Positions 36,067 to 44,828 of a stretch of 64,000 nucleotides of DNA are shown in pieces. The number at the start of each line of letters is the position of its first letter. Positions within the stretch are counted from its first letter, which is position 1. A model generated the notes under the pieces. It ran no database searches. It was given only the letters and a program-made list of their open reading frames with translations, and was not told the origin of the DNA. This stretch comes from an uncultured Algimonas sp. (GTDB lineage Bacteria > Pseudomonadota > Alphaproteobacteria > Caulobacterales > Maricaulaceae). The translations under genes and the position numbers were made by a program. The DNA lies in NCBI RefSeq assembly GCF_947498175.1, contig NZ_CANMJB010000003.1, forward strand, positions 1 through 64,000, given 5' to 3'.

Positions 36067-37430
36067 AATCCACCAATCCAATCACAGGCGCGATCGTCTG
36101 GGAAGGCACGGCGGCTTCGGCGGCGGACGTGAATGCCGCCGTCTCGACGGCGCGCAAGGCGTTCCATGGCTTCTCCCTGACGCCCCTATCCGAACGCGTG
36201 GCGATGATGAAACGCTGGGCCGAGGCCGTTACGGTGCGCAAGGAGGAGATCGCCCGGGCCATATCGGACGAGATTGGCAAGCCGATGTGGGAAGCGCGTA
36301 CGGAAGCCGGCGCAATGGCGGGCAAGGTCGCGCACAGCATTCGCGCTCAGGCGGAACGGGCAGGGTCGGCCGAGTCCGAGGCAATGAGCCTGCATCACCG
36401 TCCGCACGGCGTCATGGCCGTGTTCGGGCCGTTCAACTTTCCGGGCCATCTGCCCAACGGTCATATCGTCCCGGCGCTGCTGGCCGGGAACACGGTCGTG
36501 TTCAAGCCGAGCGAGCTCGCGCCGAGCTTGGGCCGGCTTTTCGTCGAACTCGGACAGGCCGCCGGTTTGCCCGACGGCGTGTTGAATGTCGTGCAGGGCG
36601 GGCGCGAGACGGGTGCGGCCTTGCTCGACGCCGACATCGATGGACTGCTTTTCACGGGCAGTGCGGCGACGGGAACATTCTTCCACAAGCATTTCGCCGG
36701 GCGGCCCAATGTCATTCTCGCGCTGGAAATGGGCGGCAACAATCCGCTGATCGTCCATGACGCAGCCGATGTGGACGCGGCCGCCGACATAGCGACGGTC
36801 TCCGCCTTCATTTCCGCCGGACAGCGCTGTTCCTGCGCGCGGCGTCTGATCCTGCCGACCGGCGCGTTCGGCGATGCCGTGCTGGACCGGATCGTCGCAA
36901 GGATCGACGAAATGAAGATAGGAACGCCGGACGAGGACGTCTTCATCGGGTCCGTCGTATCCAAGGATGCGGCGAAAGCCGCCATGGAGTTCGAAGCGAA
37001 ACTGCGCGAGCGAGGCGGGCGCAGTTTGGTCGCCTTGGAACGCGACGGCGCTTTCCTGCGGCCGGGCCTGATGGACGTGACCTATGCTGACGCCCCGGAC
37101 GAGGAGATCTTCGCCCCTTTCCTGCAGGTCCACCGCATCGACGGCATCGACGATCAGATCGCCAAGGCCAACGCCACGCGCTTCGGTCTGGCCGCCGGAT
37201 TGGTCAGCGACGATGCAGAGCTGTGGAAGCGTGTCCGGCCGCGACTGCGCGCCGGGATCGCCAATTGGAACAAGCCGACGACGGGGGCCGCAAGTTCCAT
37301 GCCGTTCGGCGGGCCTGGCCTGTCGGGCAATTTCCGCCCCGGTGCCTATTACGCAGCCGACTATTGCGCTTGGCCGCAAGCGAGCCAGATCGCGACCGAT
37401 CCCATCAGCCCCTCCCTGCCGAACTTCTAG
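36063..37430 (+). CDS. astD: Succinylglutamate-semialdehyde dehydrogenase
   Basis: A 455-aa NAD(P)-dependent aldehyde dehydrogenase that makes succinylglutamate. VFGPFNFPGHLPNGHIVPAL is the characteristic AstD block. FTGSAATG binds the nucleotide, LEMGGNNP holds the general-base Glu and SAGQRCSCARR the catalytic Cys. GTG 36063 overlaps the previous stop (GTGA). It is the last gene of the ast operon here. No astC transaminase is present in the window. Confidence 0.93.
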   Translation: MKSTNPITGAIVWEGTAASAADVNAAVSTARKAFHGFSLTPLSERVAMMKRWAEAVTVRKEEIARAISDEIGKPMWEARTEAGAMAGKVAHSIRAQAERAGSAESEAMSLHHRPHGVMAVFGPFNFPGHLPNGHIVPALLAGNTVVFKPSELAPSLGRLFVELGQAAGLPDGVLNVVQGGRETGAALLDADIDGLLFTGSAATGTFFHKHFAGRPNVILALEMGGNNPLIVHDAADVDAAADIATVSAFISAGQRCSCARRLILPTGAFGDAVLDRIVARIDEMKIGTPDEDVFIGSVVSKDAAKAAMEFEAKLRERGGRSLVALERDGAFLRPGLMDVTYADAPDEEIFAPFLQVHRIDGIDDQIAKANATRFGLAAGLVSDDAELWKRVRPRLRAGIANWNKPTTGAASSMPFGGPGLSGNFRPGAYYAADYCAWPQASQIATDPISPSLPNF

Positions 37431-38383
37431 GCCGTTTCCGCAGCGTCCCGCGTCTGAAGCGGGAAATCGAGATACCAGCTGAAACCGCTGGAGCCGTTAT
37501 CGATCGTCACCGTGCCCTGCATCTTCTGCTCCGGCACGGTCTTGAGCAGCACATGCGACAGCCCCTGCGGCATGTCCGCCTCCGGGCGGGGCGCGGACTC
37601 CGTCCAATGCAGCGTCAACCGGTCGGCGCCGATGCGTTGAGCCACCAGTTCGGCCTTGTGACCGGGCAAGGCCAGTTCGCCCAAGGCCAGCATCAGGGTC
37701 TCTGCATGCTCTGCCGGTATTCCGACGGGATCGAATTCGTAGCGTGTCAACTGACTCCGGTCGTCGATCGTCGCCTCGACCAGATCCTGTATGGGCACAT
37801 CGAAGAACAGATAGCGGTAAGACAGCGAATGGCTGTCTCGGACGCGCGACAGGCGCCGCGACAGATGCGCGGCCTCATCCGGATCCGCCCGTGTGGCCAA
37901 TGTCCGCATGATGGTGAAGCTGTTGCGCAGGCGGTGCGCCATGTCGTGGGCGATGTGATCGGCCGTGTCGGTTTCGCGTCGCCGCTCGGTCACGTCCACG
38001 GCCGTGACCAGGATGGCGTCGGGTTGTCCGTAAGGGGCAAACAGAGGTGTCAGTGTAAGGGCCATCACGCCCATGTCGCTATTCGGTTTGCGATAGAGCC
38101 GTTCTTCGGATGCGGGATGGCCGTTCTTCGCGCGGCCCAGCATGATCAGGATGGCGGCGCGCGACCCTTCCGAATAATCCCACCACGGACCGTGCTCGAA
38201 AGGCCGTCCGATCCAGTCGGTGCGGTCTTCCAGCGGTCCGCCCAGAGGCCCGAAATTGCATTCCAAAACCTGGCCGTCCTCGGACAGAAGACCGGCGAAG
38301 ATCGGCAAGCTTGCCAGCAGGAGGCGCGTCTTGCGGACCGGTGAATGAAACGCGCTGGGGCGGACGACGGTCGGGCCGCTCAT
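37427..38383 (-). CDS. PAS/HWE-type sensor protein with His box but degraded ATP-binding domain
   Basis: A 318-aa soluble protein. A PAS-like region (about 20-130) ends TAVDVTERR. The HWE/HisKA_2-like dimerisation helix MAHRLRNSFTIMRTLATR keeps the phospho-acceptor His in HRxxN. The ATPase domain has lost its key motifs: the N-box position reads GELALPGHKAEL with no Asn, and WTESAPRPEA replaces the HWE consensus W-x-E-x-GGPxV. It cannot be expected to phosphorylate itself. It overlaps the upstream kinase gene by 4 bp, and that protein has the opposite defects. Confidence 0.8.
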   Translation of the reverse strand: MSGPTVVRPSAFHSPVRKTRLLLASLPIFAGLLSEDGQVLECNFGPLGGPLEDRTDWIGRPFEHGPWWDYSEGSRAAILIMLGRAKNGHPASEERLYRKPNSDMGVMALTLTPLFAPYGQPDAILVTAVDVTERRRETDTADHIAHDMAHRLRNSFTIMRTLATRADPDEAAHLSRRLSRVRDSHSLSYRYLFFDVPIQDLVEATIDDRSQLTRYEFDPVGIPAEHAETLMLALGELALPGHKAELVAQRIGADRLTLHWTESAPRPEADMPQGLSHVLLKTVPEQKMQGTVTIDNGSSGFSWYLDFPLQTRDAAETA

Positions 38384-39417
38384 GCGTCGATGCCGTCAAA
38401 GTCGAAATCGTCCCCGTCCGGCACGGGCAGTTCGAAGGTCCAGCTCAACCCGTCTTCGAGATTGAGGAGATGGGATTTCCCGCCCGTGATCTGCGGGAAC
38501 AGACGTTCGCCCAGAACGAGACCGAAACCGCGGCCCAGCGCGGCCGAGACGCGGGGGCCGCCATCCTCGATCCAGTGCAGCCGGAGAACCCGGCCCTGCG
38601 CGCTATCCAGGACGTCCGACTGGATGGACACGGATCCGCAATACGGCCCATCCGTGTCGCGCAAAGCCCCGTGACGACGGGCATTGTCGACCAATTCGGA
38701 TAAAAGCAGCGTCATCAGCGGTACGGATGCAACGGGGACATTCCCGCCGTCCAGAAGCGTCTTCAGACGCGTCTTGCGCATGGCTGCGGGCACGGTCTCG
38801 AACGCCGTCGCGAGCAACGCATTCAGACCAAGACTCTGGATGTCGGGATCGCTGACGCTGTCGATGACCGATGCAAGTGCGTCCAACCGGTCCGAGAGCT
38901 TGTCCCGGTCCTGTTGCGGCCGGTCCGCCGATCGGAAATTCTCGATCACGGTCTGGGCGAGGCTGAGCATGGATTCGATGCGGGCATTGGCTTCGGTGAG
39001 ACGCGACTTGGCGAACGGATCCTGCGGCGTCAGTCCGTTATCGTCGCAATCGATGAAGGTCACGGCCAGTTCGTCGACATGGCCTTTGCCGTCCCTGACC
39101 GGCGTCAGCGTCAGCAGGCCCCGGCCGTATATGTCGCTCGGCCCGGTTCGTTCCTTCAGGTAGGCCCGCTCGACCTGGACCCGTTCGCCCTTCGATGCCA
39201 GCTCGCAAAGATCGACGATTTGGGAAATGGAATCGTGGGAATAGGCGAAGCTCGGAACGGCCCAGAGAAACGATTCCGAAGTTTCCGGACGCGATTGGAT
39301 GATATGCCCGTCGGGCGAGGTGAAGCCCGAAAAGACAGGCAGGGCGTCGATCAGACGCGAAAGCCTGCGGCGTTCGAGCTGTTCCTGTTCTGCGCGACTG
39401 TCCCTCTCATCGGGCAC
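38380..39417 (-). CDS. PAS/HWE-type kinase with intact ATP-binding domain but no phospho-acceptor His
   Basis: A 345-aa soluble protein with a GTG start. It has a PAS-like N-terminal half, then a helical region where the HWE His box should be. There ARIESMLSLAQTVIENF has Ala in the His position. The catalytic domain is well kept: SELVDNARRHGAL is the N-box with Asn, and HWIEDGGPRVSAALGRGFGLVL contains the HWE GGP and GFG elements. It could use ATP but has no own acceptor. It is encoded immediately before and overlapping the His-bearing partner. Confidence 0.8.
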   Translation of the reverse strand: MPDERDSRAEQEQLERRRLSRLIDALPVFSGFTSPDGHIIQSRPETSESFLWAVPSFAYSHDSISQIVDLCELASKGERVQVERAYLKERTGPSDIYGRGLLTLTPVRDGKGHVDELAVTFIDCDDNGLTPQDPFAKSRLTEANARIESMLSLAQTVIENFRSADRPQQDRDKLSDRLDALASVIDSVSDPDIQSLGLNALLATAFETVPAAMRKTRLKTLLDGGNVPVASVPLMTLLLSELVDNARRHGALRDTDGPYCGSVSIQSDVLDSAQGRVLRLHWIEDGGPRVSAALGRGFGLVLGERLFPQITGGKSHLLNLEDGLSWTFELPVPDGDDFDFDGIDA

Positions 39418-39580
39418 ACGGGCTCCTTCACATTAGCGGTCTTCCCACCCAGACCTCTGTTCCGGCCAGGCCGCCTTGCCAAGGCGAGAACCCATACCGG
39501 GTCACCCCTATATGTGCGGATCCATAACGCGTTTTTCAATAAAGCGCGAACGATAACTCGCAGCAAACTTTAAAAAAGGT

Positions 39581-40324
39581 CTAAGCGGCTTGCGATCTCT
39601 TCGAAAGCGGGACGGTCAGCTGTTCGACTAGGTCTTCGCGCTTGTCCATGTCGAAGCGGCACGCGAAGTTCTGCTCGTCCAGGAAGGTCACGGATTGACG
39701 TCCCGTCTGGATCAGGTTTTCGGACTCCAAGGCCCGGAAGGCCCGGTTCACGGAGACGTTGGTCAGACCCAGAGTGCGGCCGATCTCTTCTTGGGTCAGC
39801 GGCAGAGGCAGGGTCCGCAGGGTGTTCGGATAGGTGCGCCTGCACCGGTGGAGCATGATGAAAAGGAAATAGGCGAGACGGTCCGGCGCCTTCATTTGAC
39901 CGACAACGGCACTCATCATGCGCAAATTCATCATGTCCCGGACCAGCTCGTCATGGACGAACGCCTGCAGGACCGGATCCTGGCGCATGCAGTCACGGAA
40001 CGCCTCTGCGGAAACGCTGATCAGCTCGCAAGGCGTGATGGTACCCACGTCTTCCATCCGGTTGGCACGTTCGAGCCAGGTCAGACCCAGCGCGTCACCG
40101 CGAATCCTCAGCGTGCTGATCGGCTTGATGCCGTACGACAGAACGGTCGACTCGTGGATCCACCCTTTGGCGACGAAATAGAGGCGTTGCATGGGCTCGC
40201 CGGCCCGGAAGATGGGTTCGCGCGCGCCCAGGTCGTGCAGGCGCAACGATACGGAGTCGATCCATGGGCGATGCCGGAGATTGGTCGGCAGAAGCGCTTG
40301 TAATTGCAGTTTCGCGTCGTCCAT
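39581..40324 (-). CDS. Crp/Fnr-family regulator 1
   Basis: About 247 aa: an N-terminal cyclic-nucleotide-type beta-barrel (EPIFRAGEPMQRLYFVAKGW) and a C-terminal winged helix (LPLTQEEIGRTLGLTNVSVNRAFRAL, recognition helix at the end). There is no FNR-type cysteine cluster. ATG 40324 was preferred to GTG 40393. It lies in a same-strand series: receiver gene, this regulator, then the two complementary kinases, with 163-bp gaps. It is one of five paralogues within 7 kb. Confidence 0.85.
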   Translation of the reverse strand: MDDAKLQLQALLPTNLRHRPWIDSVSLRLHDLGAREPIFRAGEPMQRLYFVAKGWIHESTVLSYGIKPISTLRIRGDALGLTWLERANRMEDVGTITPCELISVSAEAFRDCMRQDPVLQAFVHDELVRDMMNLRMMSAVVGQMKAPDRLAYFLFIMLHRCRRTYPNTLRTLPLPLTQEEIGRTLGLTNVSVNRAFRALESENLIQTGRQSVTFLDEQNFACRFDMDKREDLVEQLTVPLSKRSQAA

Positions 40325-40487
40325 GAGGGTCCCGGTCGTTTCCGATCGACCGGCTGACCATGTCGAACGTGTTCGATAATCGATTTCGGACACGAGATAT
40401 TATCGCAAGTTAATTTTACAAGTTGTTTTTGGTTTAAATTTCGAAACCTTGGTCGGCTGCGCTATCCACCGAGGCGGATAGTCCGGC

Positions 40488-40895
40488 TCATGCCGCGTCG
40501 TCTTGGGCGATGGCCCGGCTCAGCGCCTTGTCGCGATAGGGTTTTCGGATCAAGGCAAGAGGCTGGATGTCGCCCCACACGTCCGGGTCGACACGGTCGA
40601 GCGTGGCGGATACGAAAACGCAACCGATACCGAAACGTTTCCGGATCTCCCGCGCCGCGTCGATTCCGGTCTGCTTGCCGAGCAGTCCGATATCCATGAC
40701 GACCACGTCGGGCTTCAATTCGCCGGTGAGCGCGACCGCCTCGGCCGCGACGCCGCATTGGCCGATGACGACATGATTGCCGGACTCGATTTCCGACACG
40801 AGATCATAAGCGATCAACGGCTCGTCTTCGACCACGAGAACGCGTTTGCCGACCGGGCTTTTGCTCTCAATGTCTTCAAGGGGCAGTGTCATCAT
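40488..40895 (-). CDS. Stand-alone response-regulator receiver protein
   Basis: A 135-aa single receiver domain with no output domain. The acidic pair is in VLVVEDEPLIAYDL, the phospho-acceptor Asp in VVVMDIGLLG, the Ser switch in CVFVSATLD and the Lys in LIRKPY, so all catalytic residues are intact. The FVSA/IRKPY pattern is like receivers that work with HWE kinases. It lies upstream of a Crp-type regulator and the kinase pair on the same strand, which makes it the natural phosphoryl acceptor. Confidence 0.88.
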   Translation of the reverse strand: MMTLPLEDIESKSPVGKRVLVVEDEPLIAYDLVSEIESGNHVVIGQCGVAAEAVALTGELKPDVVVMDIGLLGKQTGIDAAREIRKRFGIGCVFVSATLDRVDPDVWGDIQPLALIRKPYRDKALSRAIAQDDAA

Positions 40896-41266
40896 CTTTT
40901 CGCTTCGTCAGAGCATTTGCCATAGCGCAAAATGCAAAACTGTTCCAGTCGGGTTTTAACCATTTAAAACTGAAACAAGTGGTTAAGCAATCACCGTTCC
41001 GTATTACCTGTGAGTGTATCACAAAACCATGCGGAATGTCTCGGAACGGTCACATAGGCGACTTCCCACCTACCGGATGCGAATGCACAGCTTTTAGAGA
41101 AGCTATAAACCCCAACGAATTCGGAGGTTTCGGCAATGTCGAACCTTTGACGACCCTTACTACGAACCGATCTCGTCTAGATGAAACCTTGATGCATTAT
41201 AAGAATAAATTCCTTGAATGAGCTACGTGTTCTTCCTATGTTCTATTTCTGGATACGGGAATCGAC
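40896..41266. other. AT-rich 371-bp spacer, no supported gene
   Basis: The base composition is much poorer in GC than the flanking genes. A 111-codon open frame exists but has no ribosome site or family resemblance. A well-placed GGAGG at about 41124-41128 precedes an ATG that opens only a four-codon frame. The spacer probably carries the receiver-gene promoter on the minus strand and that of the DUF5710 gene on the plus strand. Confidence 0.4.
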
Positions 41267-41512
41267 ATGACCAAACGTTACATCAATGTTGCCTACAAGG
41301 ACCGCGAGATGGCCAAGCGGTTGGGCGCGCGCTGGGACGCCTCCGTCAGGCGTTGGTACTGTCCGCCCGGATCGGCTCTGGCCAAGGTCTATAGCTGGCG
41401 AAAGTCGTCCGGCGGTTCCGCGCTGGACTTGCCTGTCGCCGCCATGGGCGTCAGGGCGCCTTCGGCAACGGGCGGGCACACTTCCAGCGACCAGCTTTCC
41501 TTGCTGGGATAG
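41267..41512 (+). CDS. DUF5710-domain small protein
   Basis: An 81-aa protein. The N-terminal half, TKRYINVAYKDREMAKRLG followed by ARWDASVRRWYCPPG, is the DUF5710 motif seen alone and fused to primases or DNA-processing proteins. It is likely a small nucleic-acid-associated module. The C-terminal 35 residues are low-complexity and Ser/Gly-rich. It stands alone between regulators, convergent with Crp/Fnr regulator 2. Confidence 0.75.
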   Translation: MTKRYINVAYKDREMAKRLGARWDASVRRWYCPPGSALAKVYSWRKSSGGSALDLPVAAMGVRAPSATGGHTSSDQLSLLG

Positions 41513-41571
41513 GCTCGGATCAGAACGAAGGTTGATTTGGGGGAGTCACCCCGACGGAGCTTTTTCCGCCC

Positions 41572-42402
41572 CTATGGAAGCCAGTCCGTCTGCATCGTCG
41601 CATAGCGGTTTCTGAAATCGCAGAGTCGCGTCAGCGCCGATATGTCGATCAAGTTCACGGTTTTATTCTCCACGCGTAGAAGCCCGGCCTCTTCCATCGC
41701 CGTGACGGCGCGCGACACGCTGACATTGGTCAGTCCGACCATGTCGCCTATTTCCTGCTGATTGAGCGGCATATGGTAACTGCCTTCGGTCGACGCGGCG
41801 CCAAGCCTGACCCGGGCGTTCAATTCCAGAAACAGGTAGCCGACGCGCGCCCGAGCGCTCATCCGGGAGAATATCCGCAACCGGTCGATCAGGACCGTTT
41901 GCTCGCGCAGGGCTATGGTCAACAACAAGGCGGCCAGACGCGGGCAATTCTTGAAGATCGACCCCAGACCGTTCTTCGGAAACGGGCAGAGAGAGCCCTT
42001 TTCGACCGCGTAGAGATTGGTCGTGCGTTCGGGCAAGGCGACGTCCGGAAAGCCGATGACGTCGCCCGGAAGATAGATGTTGACGATCTGGCGGCGCCCG
42101 TCGGGCGTGTCGATATAGTTGAACAGCCAGCCTTGCTGGACGATGTAGAGGTCCTGGTTCTCATCCATCGTCGAAAACACGGTTTCGTCTTTTCCGAAGG
42201 AGCGGTCCGACGATTGGAGTTCGCGAAGCGCATCGGTCTCGAGAGCGTCGAGATCGACATAATGGGAGAGCTTTTCCACCAGGCAGTTTTGAGAGTTGCC
42301 GGGATCCGCCCCCTCCAGAGCTGGCCGGGCCGCGACGTCGACGTGGCGATCGTCCGACCGGTCCGGGTCTCCATGCTTCATATAGGGTGTGCGTCCGCTC
42401 AT
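41572..42402 (-). CDS. Crp/Fnr-family regulator 2
   Basis: About 276 aa. The sensory barrel has GWLFNYIDTPDGRRQIVNIY and LPGDVIGF. The winged helix is MPLNQQEIGDMVGLTNVSVS followed by RAVTAMEEAGLL. There is no N-terminal Cys cluster. Two Cys near CPFPKNG and FKNCPRL are the only notable ones. ATG 42402 is chosen because GGCGGG lies upstream. It shares the G-R-Q-V/I core of its barrel with regulators 4 and 5, so these three look most closely related. Confidence 0.85.
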   Translation of the reverse strand: MSGRTPYMKHGDPDRSDDRHVDVAARPALEGADPGNSQNCLVEKLSHYVDLDALETDALRELQSSDRSFGKDETVFSTMDENQDLYIVQQGWLFNYIDTPDGRRQIVNIYLPGDVIGFPDVALPERTTNLYAVEKGSLCPFPKNGLGSIFKNCPRLAALLLTIALREQTVLIDRLRIFSRMSARARVGYLFLELNARVRLGAASTEGSYHMPLNQQEIGDMVGLTNVSVSRAVTAMEEAGLLRVENKTVNLIDISALTRLCDFRNRYATMQTDWLP

Positions 42403-42538
42403 ATGCCCGCCGGGTTTGCCGCCTTCCGACCCCCAAAGCAATCGGCCTCGAACGCCCCAATTCCCTCGATCGCATGAAAATCCGAATATCTTGACTGAAG
42501 GCAAGGCGACGCGCTCCTCTTCGCAGAGGCGAGAAAGT

Positions 42539-42566
42539 GGAACCGCACACCCGGGGTAGCCGTTGA
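42539..42566 (+). promoter_or_regulatory. EcfG-type general stress promoter GGAAC-N17-CGTTGA
   Basis: The -35 is GGAAC at 42539-42543, the spacer is exactly 17 bp and the -10 is CGTTGA at 42561-42566. It matches the alphaproteobacterial general-stress sigma consensus fully. The start of transcription should be near 42573, which excludes earlier starts for the small gene at 42596. Confidence 0.7.
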
Positions 42567-42595
42567 TGAGGTCCGAAAAGATGCAGGAGACGATC

Positions 42596-42775
42596 ATGAG
42601 CGACCCGAAACAGACTACGAAGAAGAAACAGGACGCCGAGTTCGAAAAGATGCGCGACCGGGCCAACGAAGCCGACCTGACAAGCTCCCCAGCCTTGAAC
42701 GACGATGCAGGGACCGATAGCGGCGGCGCTGGCGATCAGACCCTGCCCAAAGGCAACCGTTTCGAAGAAGAATAG
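42596..42775 (+). CDS. Small hydrophilic protein (59 aa), probable general-stress gene
   Basis: It starts MSDPKQTTKKKQDAEFEKM. ATG 42596 has AGGAG seven bases upstream. The protein is highly charged, rich in Lys/Glu/Asp and then Gly/Asp/Ser, with no hydrophobic core, so it is probably disordered. The EcfG-type promoter directly upstream makes it a likely member of the general stress regulon. No family is recognised. Confidence 0.65.
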   Translation: MSDPKQTTKKKQDAEFEKMRDRANEADLTSSPALNDDAGTDSGGAGDQTLPKGNRFEEE

Positions 42776-43018
42776 TTTGCACCCAGGTCTTGGGATTGGA
42801 CCAGGCCTTGCGATCGTCAGGCCGTTCCATGCAATCGCGGCTTGCCTGATGAATGCTGCAATAGGCCCAATCCAGGTCAGGTTTGCTCACAAAGCGATTG
42901 ACCGTCCCGTCGCTTGTCCTGCACGTCTGTGCTGACCGGAATGACTTGCATCAACACTCAGATGCTGAGACAATCCGGCTCCTACTTTTGCTTCCGCTCG
43001 TCCGAAGCCGCTACATGA

Positions 43019-43798
43019 ATGCGCCGTATGACCCCGACCGACCAGACCTCTGCTTCCGACCCAGTTCTGGCGCGATTGCCCAAAACTTTCGTCGAAGGCC
43101 TGCGGCTGACAAAGCATATGCGGTCCGATATCGCTCGCGGGCGATCGATCATCGCTGACGGCCAGCCCGTCACGGCCGTCTTCCTGATCTCCGAAGGGTG
43201 GGCCGTATCCAAGATGTCCATCGATACGGGCGATACGCAAATCCTCGACATATTGGGCCCGGGCAGCTTTGCCGGCATCACGCGCCTGGAGGAAATGGGG
43301 TCCCACGATTATTCGGCGATCGCTTTGCAGAACGTTTCGGCCTACCGGATCGACATCGACGCCTTGCACGACATCAGCGCCAAGGACGAGACCGTTTCCC
43401 GTTGGCTGTCGGACACGTTGTCGCGCCAATCGCAGAGGACGCAGCGCCACCTGACCGCGCTCGGCCAGCTTCCTGCCCGCGGCCGTCTTGCCTTCGCCAT
43501 GCTGCGCATACTGGAAGTGGCGCAACAGACAGGCGATTCCGGTCTTCACAAAACGATCCGGCTGCCGATGACGCAGGAAGAGATCGGCAATATGCTGGGC
43601 TTGACGAACGTATCGATCTCCAAACTGATGAGCGCTTTCCGCAAGGAAGGGCTGATCGATTACGGCCGCAACCGCATCGTCGTGCAGGACGCGAACGCCC
43701 TGTCCGAAATCTGCGGTATGGATCCGGAGGAGATTTCGGATGCGGCGCAGGACAAAGCCAGCGACGATATCTCCCCTATGAGCTCACGGTCGGCGTAA
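43019..43798 (+). CDS. Crp/Fnr-family regulator 3
   Basis: A 259-aa protein with a sensory barrel (GWAVSKMSIDTGDTQILDIL, then GPGSFAGI), a helix linker and the winged helix LPMTQEEIGNMLGLTNVSIS followed by KLMSAFRKEGLI. Its tail is acidic. It is the only one of the five on the plus strand, and its last 23 bp overlap the convergent LOV-protein gene. ATG 43028 (MTPTDQ) is a slightly shorter alternative start. Confidence 0.85.
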   Translation: MRRMTPTDQTSASDPVLARLPKTFVEGLRLTKHMRSDIARGRSIIADGQPVTAVFLISEGWAVSKMSIDTGDTQILDILGPGSFAGITRLEEMGSHDYSAIALQNVSAYRIDIDALHDISAKDETVSRWLSDTLSRQSQRTQRHLTALGQLPARGRLAFAMLRILEVAQQTGDSGLHKTIRLPMTQEEIGNMLGLTNVSISKLMSAFRKEGLIDYGRNRIVVQDANALSEICGMDPEEISDAAQDKASDDISPMSSRSA

Positions 43799-44822
43799 TC
43801 GGAACGCTGACGTTGATTTCACGCCCGTGATCGACATCGGGCGCGAGAATATTGGCGTTCATGTCGGATAGAAGCTTGCGGATCACCCGCAATGTGAGGT
43901 CGCCCGACGCCAACCATTGCGCCGCGCTGGGGTCGCCGTGGCCGTCATCGAAGACGGACAGCTCGACGCTTTCCCCCTCATTGCGCAACGTGACGTCCAG
44001 ATGACCGGAGTCCATGCCCTCGAACGATGTCGAGAGAGACGCTTCGAGCAGTTCGGCCAAGACGACGCCGAGGCGCACGGCGATATCGAGCGGCACGACA
44101 GCCGGTTCCGTCGAGATATTGATACGCACGCCGGGACGCGGACTTTTGGCCACGAGCTTCGCCGCGATCTGGCTGACATAGGCGCCGACATCGAGCAATT
44201 CTTCGCGCAAGGATGTCTCGTTGAGATTTTCATAGAGAAGATCGAGGATCTCTAGACGGCGCAGCAGGCTGATGAAGTCGACCGGTCCGTCGTCTTCACT
44301 GTTCTCGGCATGGATCCGAGACATTTCCATGACGACCGACAGATGGATCTGGACCTGCTGTCTGATGATGTCGATCGTCTTTTGCCGCAACGCATTGTCC
44401 TCGTCCTGTTCCGACGAGGCGATTTCGCGCTGCACGCCGACGAAATAGGCGACTTCGCCGTCGGCGTCCTTGATCGGCGTGATGACGAGATCGTTGATGA
44501 ACGTCGATCCGTCGGCTCTGTAGTTGAGGATCTTCTGGCGAACGCCGTCATTGCGCGACAGGGCGATCGCGATATTCTTCACGGCCTGCGGATCCGTATC
44601 CGGGCCTTGCAGGAACCGACAATTGCGCCCGACGACGAAACGGTGCGAATAGCCCGTCGTCAGTTCGAAAGCGCGGTTGACATAGACGATAGGCGTGTCC
44701 GGGCGGTTGGGGTCGGCCACGACGAAGGAAATGGATGTCGCCCGGAAAAAGCCGGTCATGTCCACGCCCAGATCCGGGTGATCGGAATCCAGCATCAGAT
44801 CGCGCGGGCCGCTCACGGCCAT
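43776..44822 (-). CDS. LOV photosensor with degenerate HisKA_2/HWE-like kinase domain
   Basis: A 348-aa soluble protein. The LOV domain spans about residues 22-135. GRNCRFLQG holds the flavin-adduct Cys, and NYRADGSTFINDLVITPI plus AYFVGVQREI complete the fold, so blue-light sensing is well supported. The C-terminal region has kinase-like layout but the His-box position reads IRQQVQIHLSVVMEM without His at the HRxxN site. The N-box reads AELLEASLSTSF without Asn. Only the VFDDGHGDP D-box is kept. It is probably a signalling scaffold and not an active kinase. It follows regulator 4 by 6 bp. Confidence 0.83.
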   Translation of the reverse strand: MAVSGPRDLMLDSDHPDLGVDMTGFFRATSISFVVADPNRPDTPIVYVNRAFELTTGYSHRFVVGRNCRFLQGPDTDPQAVKNIAIALSRNDGVRQKILNYRADGSTFINDLVITPIKDADGEVAYFVGVQREIASSEQDEDNALRQKTIDIIRQQVQIHLSVVMEMSRIHAENSEDDGPVDFISLLRRLEILDLLYENLNETSLREELLDVGAYVSQIAAKLVAKSPRPGVRINISTEPAVVPLDIAVRLGVVLAELLEASLSTSFEGMDSGHLDVTLRNEGESVELSVFDDGHGDPSAAQWLASGDLTLRVIRKLLSDMNANILAPDVDHGREINVSVPITPTVSS

Positions 44823-44828
44823 GACGGC

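Noticed and set aside
34782-37430. 882-codon open frame covering the M20 and astD genes
   Set aside because: The first part is an out-of-frame reading of the M20 gene. Only the part from GTG 36063 (astD) is real.
40886-41221. 111-codon open frame on the plus strand in an AT-rich spacer
   Set aside because: It begins inside the receiver gene, has no ribosome site, no recognisable family features and an amino-acid mix unlike a folded protein.
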